Below, piece by piece: positions 4,745-8,888 of a stretch of 8,888 nucleotides of DNA (the stretch's first letter is position 1; each line of letters starts with the position of its first letter). The translations under genes and the position numbers were made by a program. Location: NCBI GenBank assembly GCA_027482725.1, contig JAIXVT010000179.1, positions 1 through 8,888 on the forward strand, given 5' to 3'. The stretch comes from Pseudomonadota bacterium (GTDB taxonomy: Bacteria > Bdellovibrionota > UBA1018 > CAIMNF01). The notes under the pieces are model-generated. The model was not told the origin of the DNA. It did no database searches and saw only the letters and a list, made by a program, of their open reading frames with translations.

Positions 4745-5482
4745 TTAGTAAACCTGATGCAGATAAAGCACAAGGATGGTTGCGGCAATTCCGTTAAAGA
4801 TTGGGGATTGAGCGAGTTTGGATAACAAAACAAAATCATCTGAGTTTTCAAATAACTTAAGTGGTCCCAACCCTTTTTGATTTTTGCGCAAAAAGTGATC
4901 CTTAAGCGCGTGAACCACAAGTTGGGTCGTGCCTATTCGACTTGGAGAAAGAATGTTTTGCGGTTCAATAGTTAGATCATCCTCAGCTGGAATCAAAAGT
5001 AAAAAAGAAACAAGCGCCGCTTTTTGAGATGTCATCGGCATAAGCTCTGCGATCATTAAAATTTTTTGAGCGAGCTCATCACCTAAAGCATGAAAAACGT
5101 CGGGATGGTGAAACAGCGTATAGTAAAGGAGTGTGGTCAAAACAGAAGGGGGCGTTGTGGTTTGTAGCGCTAAAGCAATAATTTCTTGTTTTCTCAAAAT
5201 CAGCAACGGATGGTTGGCAAAAAATTGATCAATCCAAGTAAGCGAAGCCAAGTGGTACGCATCCCCGTGACTTAAGGGTTTAAAATCTGCCCCCTTTTGA
5301 ATGACCCGAATATCTGCAAGGTCTGGCAAGATTTCGTGAATAAAGAGATCACGTGCATCGGTCAGCGACAGGACGGCGTCGTTACAGTTGAACCCATCTC
5401 GGCCTTCGGAAGGCGGTTTGGCAAGAGCCGATTCCGCAATTAGCCCGTACCACAGAAAAATAATGAATAACGGGGTTTTCAT
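4745..5482 (-). CDS. Secreted helical protein of unknown family (paralog B), C-terminally interrupted
   Basis: 245 residues; ATG at 5480-5482 with an AAAGAGA site about 10 bases upstream. Signal peptide MKTPLFIIFLWYGLIAESALA with likely cleavage ALA|K, so exported. The mature part begins near a single Cys (FNCNDAVLSLTD), as in paralog A. It is rich in Leu/Ile/Ala helices, and its C-terminal half is collinear with paralog A (ALVSFLLLIP, RIGTTQLVVHALKD, LGPLKLFENSDDF, LYLHQVY). The TAA at 4745-4747 falls immediately after the shared VY, and homologous sequence continues in frame beyond it, so the product is about 40 residues shorter than its sister. It could be a recent pseudogene, a tolerated truncation or a readthrough product. 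It is the first of two tandem genes and is divergent from the gene at 5671 across a 188-bp spacer. Confidence 0.7.
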   Translation of the reverse strand: MKTPLFIIFLWYGLIAESALAKPPSEGRDGFNCNDAVLSLTDARDLFIHEILPDLADIRVIQKGADFKPLSHGDAYHLASLTWIDQFFANHPLLILRKQEIIALALQTTTPPSVLTTLLYYTLFHHPDVFHALGDELAQKILMIAELMPMTSQKAALVSFLLLIPAEDDLTIEPQNILSPSRIGTTQLVVHALKDHFLRKNQKGLGPLKLFENSDDFVLLSKLAQSPIFNGIAATILVLYLHQVY

Positions 5483-5670
5483 CGGGAGTGTCTCTTTAAA
5501 GAGAGTTCTAAGCAGCCAAAAAAACGCTGAGAATACATGGGCGTAATACTAGCTTAAATATAACAAATCATGGCGGGAATTTTATTGACTTGTGGTGAGA
5601 GGGGATTAGTCTGCTGGTAGTTTTAAACTGTCATTGTTAAATAATTTAATTTAACTTGGAGGCCTTTGCG
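5483..5670. promoter_or_regulatory. Divergent intergenic region with weak promoter candidates
   Basis: AT-rich spacer between two divergent secreted-protein operons. On the minus strand a TGTTATATT extended -10-like sequence lies at 5557-5565, without a clear -35. On the plus strand TTGACT occurs at 5585-5590, but no well-spaced -10 follows. A 14-bp perfect palindrome TCTCTTTAAAGAGA (5491-5504) overlaps the leader and ribosome binding site of paralog B. GGAGG at 5658-5662 serves the plus-strand gene. Confidence 0.35.
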
Positions 5671-6111
5671 ATGGTAGTAGCCAAACTTTCTTTACTTCTT
5701 TTGGGAGCAGATGCATCTGCTCAAATTACGTATCATAATCCTTTTCGACACTCTACAGTCGCCTCTTCTCACGCAAGCTACCACTCTTCAAAATCGCCTT
5801 CAAGTGGCGTCGGGGCTACTGCGGCAGTTACCTCTGAATTGAGTATTGATGTATTAACCTCCGCACCCTCCTCATCCACAATTAGGCGCCTGCGCGCTTA
5901 CAATGAAGTGATCCGTACAGAGTTAGTCGAACTCAATCAGCGAATAGACCTTCAGCTGCCGTTACAGCTTCAAGATTTTCCTGGATTAAGCTCGGAGTGG
6001 GAACAGATAAAAGCAGATCCCGTCCGTTACAGAGAATGGGTCGCAAAATTTAAAAAAGACGCTCAAAGCGAGGAACAAGAATTTCTTAGGGTTCTCCACG
6101 ATCAGTTCTGA
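5671..6111 (+). CDS. Small secreted protein of unknown function
   Basis: The frame opens at a TTG at 5656, but GGAGG at 5658-5662 lies 8 bases before the ATG at 5671, so I take that ATG as the start, giving 146 residues. The N-terminus MVVAKLSLLLLGADASAQ is a short Sec signal peptide, probably cleaved at ASA|Q. The mature protein has a Ser/His-rich, probably disordered stretch (about residues 24-50, with SSHASYHSSKSPSSG) and then a charged helical region to the end (IRRLRAYNEVIRTELVELN, YREWVAKFKKD). I know no family for it. It is followed 31 bp later by the DUF4105 gene (ATG start) on the same strand, very likely one operon, so it may be an accessory, chaperone or inhibitor partner of that larger secreted protein. 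That role is inferred from position only. Confidence 0.72.
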   Translation: MVVAKLSLLLLGADASAQITYHNPFRHSTVASSHASYHSSKSPSSGVGATAAVTSELSIDVLTSAPSSSTIRRLRAYNEVIRTELVELNQRIDLQLPLQLQDFPGLSSEWEQIKADPVRYREWVAKFKKDAQSEEQEFLRVLHDQF

Positions 6112-6142
6112 GTTAGGCTAGCGTTAGGTTGTGAGGGCAGCG

Positions 6143-8026
6143 ATGCTGTTTTTAGTACTCTCGCTAGTTCAACTTCTCTCGGGATTTTCTTCAAAAGCAG
6201 AGTTGGTGGATTGGAACACGCCCCCCTTTTCGCACGCTATTTCTGTGTTCCCGGAACACAGTAGAGACTCCCTAAAGCAAGCGAGAATAAAATTCTTTTC
6301 TCAGGGGGATTCTGGGAAGGAATTTAACCCTGAACAATTTTGTTCGGGGGACAGGTGGGTGGCTGCCCAACTGGCCTTTGATTTCAACGGCAAACCTACT
6401 CTGAGTGTTCGTGAGGATTTGGTTCGCTATTTTCAGAATACCCAAGATTTGACTTTTTCAGACCAAATGAGTTGTAAATTCAAATCGGCAAAAAAACAAA
6501 TTTTGGCATCTATTGTTCACGAGCTTGCGCATCTTTACGACAAGACTTTCGCCGCCCACCATGACCCAAGCTACCGATATTTGGTGGACAACAATTTTGG
6601 ACAACGCGTTCGAAATCGGAATTTAGCTAGCTCCCCAGATGAGTATGAATTTTTCGATAGTGCCGAGAGTTTTGCTGTGAATTCCGAGTACTTCTTTCTA
6701 GCCCCAGAGTATGCTTGCCGGCGCCCTGCGTTTGCAAAAGTGTTGAGTCGTATCTATAACGTCGAGCCCTCACCTTGTGAAAATCCGGGATGGGTGATTG
6801 TGAGGTCACAGGTTGTTGACACAGGCTCAAGCCGTCGTCCTGTTTATTTGGAAGACCGGTTTGAGACCCTTGATCCCAATCGAATCTACGCCATTCATTA
6901 TTTACTGGGAGCCTCTGGTGGTGGTGCCATTAACTCTTTTGGTCACGCGATGTTTCGCCTTGTAGTCTGCGCACCGAATCGACCCAAGGGGCCCGAATGT
7001 CTGAAGGATTTAGCCCATCACCGCGTTGCCGGTTATTGGGCGCCGGTTACTAACCCTGCAGGAGTGGTGATTGATGGACTCGCGGGTAAGCTAAAAATTC
7101 AGTTATTAATAAAGCCTTTTTTTGATGTTTTAGAAGAACTGACGCATTTTGAATTTCGTGACCTCAAGGCTGTAGACTTACGACTATCTCCAGATCGAAT
7201 TAAGGATTTTGTTGATGTCCTAGTGGATCGGCATTGGGGATATGCTTCAAAATATCTTTTTTTGACGAACAACTGTGGAACAGAGGCTAAAAAGCATTTG
7301 AGATTGGCAGGTGATCCTGGTTCGGGATCGCTTACTTCGTTCTCTCCAAAGTCGATGTTTAACCAAGTTTCTAGATCTCTGTACAATCAGTCAGCGGACG
7401 TGCGTCCTCAAATTTTTGTTTACAAATCTAAACTTGAAGTTTACCTCAACGCATTGCGTTCGATTACGGGAAGTACCAAGTTAAAAAAAAGAGACCTTGA
7501 GAATTTTTCGGCTATGCCTGTGGCCGCCCGCTTTGAGACGTACCTGCGTTATCTTAAAAAAAATTCTGATGGGATAACGGCACAAAATTTAAAGAAACGA
7601 AGAAATGAGATTGATTTTTTTGAGCGCTGGGTACAGCGAAAACTAGGATCTGAATTTATCAGCTCTTTGACAAAGTTTGCGTTGAGAAAAAGTAAGGATC
7701 TGCATCGTATTAAAGACAGTATTTTGGGGGTTTCTTTGTCTCCGGCGGAATTATTTAGAGTCCTCTTTCAAGAAGATCAGCTGGGTTATGGTGTCCCTGT
7801 TTTAAGCTCTGGGGTTAAAGGTGTGTTATCCGAGAGAAGCCGAGCTTGGTTTGATAAACACTCCGATTTTTTTGAAAGTTATATTGAAACTCTAGGTTTT
7901 GATTCAGAGCTTGGTCGTCGGCTGCTAGATCGATACCAAGAACTGAGATCGGCCCAGTTAGAAATTCAAAAACTGTTTCGTGAGGTTGATGAACTTATTA
8001 TAAACTCCGTAAAGACACCGAGCTAG
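6143..8026 (+). CDS. Secreted HExxH zincin-like plus DUF4105 (Lnb-type) domain protein
   Basis: The frame opens at GTG 6131 (631 residues). ATG 6143 has GAGG six bases upstream and gives 627 residues, though the GTG start would add an Arg to the otherwise uncharged signal-peptide start. Signal peptide LFLVLSLVQLLSGFSSKA. In 631-residue numbering, the N-terminal half contains IVHELAHLYDKTF, a zinc-metallopeptidase HExxH (H130, E131, H134), and downstream DSAESFAVNSEYFF with E179 as a gluzincin-like third ligand. Residues about 250-400 match DUF4105 (Lnb N-terminal periplasmic domain): YAIHYLLGASGGG, SFGHAMFRL with H272, and YLFLTNNCGTEAKKHL with C382, a possible His/Cys catalytic pair. The remaining ~230 residues are helical and charged. 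Predicted to be exported and to act on proteins or on envelope amide or lipoprotein bonds; substrate unknown. Second gene of the operon with the small secreted protein. Confidence 0.85.
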   Translation: MLFLVLSLVQLLSGFSSKAELVDWNTPPFSHAISVFPEHSRDSLKQARIKFFSQGDSGKEFNPEQFCSGDRWVAAQLAFDFNGKPTLSVREDLVRYFQNTQDLTFSDQMSCKFKSAKKQILASIVHELAHLYDKTFAAHHDPSYRYLVDNNFGQRVRNRNLASSPDEYEFFDSAESFAVNSEYFFLAPEYACRRPAFAKVLSRIYNVEPSPCENPGWVIVRSQVVDTGSSRRPVYLEDRFETLDPNRIYAIHYLLGASGGGAINSFGHAMFRLVVCAPNRPKGPECLKDLAHHRVAGYWAPVTNPAGVVIDGLAGKLKIQLLIKPFFDVLEELTHFEFRDLKAVDLRLSPDRIKDFVDVLVDRHWGYASKYLFLTNNCGTEAKKHLRLAGDPGSGSLTSFSPKSMFNQVSRSLYNQSADVRPQIFVYKSKLEVYLNALRSITGSTKLKKRDLENFSAMPVAARFETYLRYLKKNSDGITAQNLKKRRNEIDFFERWVQRKLGSEFISSLTKFALRKSKDLHRIKDSILGVSLSPAELFRVLFQEDQLGYGVPVLSSGVKGVLSERSRAWFDKHSDFFESYIETLGFDSELGRRLLDRYQELRSAQLEIQKLFREVDELIINSVKTPS

Positions 8027-8152
8027 CACACGGCCAACCCCTAGGGCTTTCAAGAATCACTCCCAATACCCACGAGGTTTTCAAAGAAGTGCGAGGGGTA
8101 TGAAATTCGTGATGCTTTAAGTTATTATTGTTGATTTATTTAATGGCTTCGC
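8027..8152. other. Spacer between the DUF4105 and protease genes
   Basis: No gene seen. A short palindromic CCCTAGGG occurs near 8040 without a following T-run, so it is not a convincing terminator. The distal part (from about 8115) is AT-rich and is the likely promoter and leader region of the protease gene, but I cannot place a confident -35/-10 pair. Confidence 0.4.
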
Positions 8153-8180
8153 TTAATAATCTGTGCCGGAGGATTATTAA
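8153..8180 (+). promoter_or_regulatory. Ribosome binding site presented in a perfect 9-bp hairpin
   Basis: TTAATAATC (8153-8161) is the exact reverse complement of GATTATTAA (8172-8180), around a 10-base loop TGTGCCGGAG. The strong Shine-Dalgarno GGAGG (8168-8172) lies in the loop with its last G in the stem, and the start codon follows the stem immediately. An upstream segment, GATTTATTTAA (8133-8143), could pair with 8153-8161 instead with two bulged T's, giving a mutually exclusive fold. The stem is AU-rich and only moderately stable, so temperature or ribosome-dependent melting is possible. This is inferred from sequence alone. Confidence 0.45.
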
Positions 8181-8888
8181 ATGAAAAAAATTAACAAAAC
8201 TGAGGGCATTAAGCGTTTCGAGGGTCGTGCAAAACAAGTCCTTAGTTTTTTATCCGTTGGTTCGCTCGGGTATTCGGGCTTAGTCAGTGCAGCCCCAATT
8301 GAAAACCCAAACCCAGGGCTCACCGAAGAATTTCGCTCCCCGTTGTCACCCGTGGTTTCATTACAAGTGTATTTTTCAGAGGGCTCTGGTTTTTGCACGG
8401 GGACTTGGGTTGGGGATAACCTTATCCTTACGGCTCGGCATTGCTTGGAGGACAAGGGCCGAATGATAGGTTCGGGTGCCACGGTAAAAGTAAATGACAG
8501 GCACCATATGGTCTTTGAGGCTAAGGCGATGCCAGCCCCAGACAAGGGTAGAGTCTCTTTGTTTGATTACGTTGAATCTGACCTTGCGTTAATTTCAGTG
8601 GGGCCAATGACGTGCGATGCATGGGGAACGCCATCGCATGCTGTTGCTCAAGTCATCACCCAGCCTCCTCCTGGAGGGCTGAGTCGTGAGGAAGCCGTAA
8701 TCATCGGGGCCGGGCTAGTATCTGAGACACAATTAAATTCGGCACAAAAAGTTTACGCAGGGAATGTCGATATTGTGGGTCCGCAAGGAGATGAAAACCA
8801 TTTCAGTAAGTTTGTGCATGCATTAAAAAACAGTAACCCCAATTTTACTCCGTTTAGTCCAAATTACATTTCGAGCGGAATCAGTAAA
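8181..8888 (+). CDS. Secreted trypsin-like (S1 family) serine protease, partial at window end
   Basis: Starts at ATG 8181, 8 bases after GGAGG, and stays open to the end of the window: 236 codons, 3' end not seen. The N-terminus has a long basic region (MKKINKTEGIKRFEGRAKQ), a hydrophobic core (VLSFLSVGSLGYSGL) and a probable signal-peptidase site at VSA|A. The S1 protease fold is shown by GSGFCTGTWVGDNLILTARHCL, with catalytic His87 and the flanking Cys (trypsin family TA-A-HC, here TARHC), and by DYVESDLALISV with catalytic Asp134. The GDSGG serine motif is expected beyond the window. Predicted role: extracellular or periplasmic proteolysis. It follows the DUF4105 gene after 154 bp with its own leader, so it is probably separately transcribed. 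Confidence 0.88.
   Translation, partial: MKKINKTEGIKRFEGRAKQVLSFLSVGSLGYSGLVSAAPIENPNPGLTEEFRSPLSPVVSLQVYFSEGSGFCTGTWVGDNLILTARHCLEDKGRMIGSGATVKVNDRHHMVFEAKAMPAPDKGRVSLFDYVESDLALISVGPMTCDAWGTPSHAVAQVITQPPPGGLSREEAVIIGAGLVSETQLNSAQKVYAGNVDIVGPQGDENHFSKFVHALKNSNPNFTPFSPNYISSGISK

Noticed and set aside
4738..4920. 60-codon minus-strand frame overlapping the end of paralog B
   Set aside because: Out-of-frame shadow of paralog B, with no ribosome binding site or recognisable content.
8177..8545. 122-codon minus-strand frame
   Set aside because: Antisense to the trypsin-like protease, whose catalytic His and Asp motifs and ribosome binding site are clear.
1..8888. CRISPR arrays, rRNA, insertion-sequence transposases, retron or toxin-antitoxin genes
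   Set aside because: No regularly spaced repeats, rRNA-like sequence, transposase or reverse-transcriptase motifs were seen on either strand.

Overview
The window looks like chromosomal DNA of a free-living or predatory Gram-negative bacterium, most likely of the Bdellovibrionota (Bdellovibrio-like) or a related deltaproteobacterial lineage. This is an inference from gene content: a fused HELAH/DUF4105 secreted protein, a secreted trypsin-like protease, small secreted proteins with no family I recognise, frequent GTG/TTG starts, and a folate-cycloligase/YmdB pair. No taxonomic marker is present, so the assignment is tentative.

Layout. (1) 20-1405, minus strand: a compact three-gene operon encoding a charged coiled-coil protein, a 73-residue protein with a FliG-like helical motif, and a protein with a degenerate CheY-like domain, a Pro-rich linker and a small C-terminal domain. 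(2) 1456-2870, plus strand, divergent from (1): 5-formyltetrahydrofolate cyclo-ligase overlapping a YmdB/TIGR00282 metallophosphodiesterase by 4 bp. (3) 2874-3555: a tRNA-Thr(CGT) gene on the minus strand whose 3' half, from the anticodon loop through CCA, is repeated exactly 605 bp away as a 46-bp direct repeat. Between the two copies is a small decayed integrated element carrying only a 5'-truncated ORF6N (phage antirepressor-type) gene and a perfect 18-bp inverted repeat. (4) 3597-5482, minus strand: two tandem paralogous secreted helical proteins of unknown function. The upstream copy has an in-frame TAA, and the sequence beyond it still aligns with the C-terminus of its sister. (5) 5671-8026, plus strand: a two-gene operon of a small secreted protein and a ~627-residue secreted protein that joins a zincin-like HExxH region to a DUF4105 (Lnb-type) domain. 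(6) 8181-8888: the start of a secreted S1 (trypsin-like) serine protease that runs off the window. Its Shine-Dalgarno sequence lies in the loop of a perfect 9-bp hairpin.

How they fit together: regions (4)-(6) form an export-oriented neighbourhood of six signal-peptide proteins or fragments, plausibly envelope remodelling or degradation. Regions (1)-(2) are housekeeping or signalling. The main noteworthy items are the miniature tRNA-bounded element, the interrupted paralog, the protease leader hairpin and the possible leader peptide before the coiled-coil gene.
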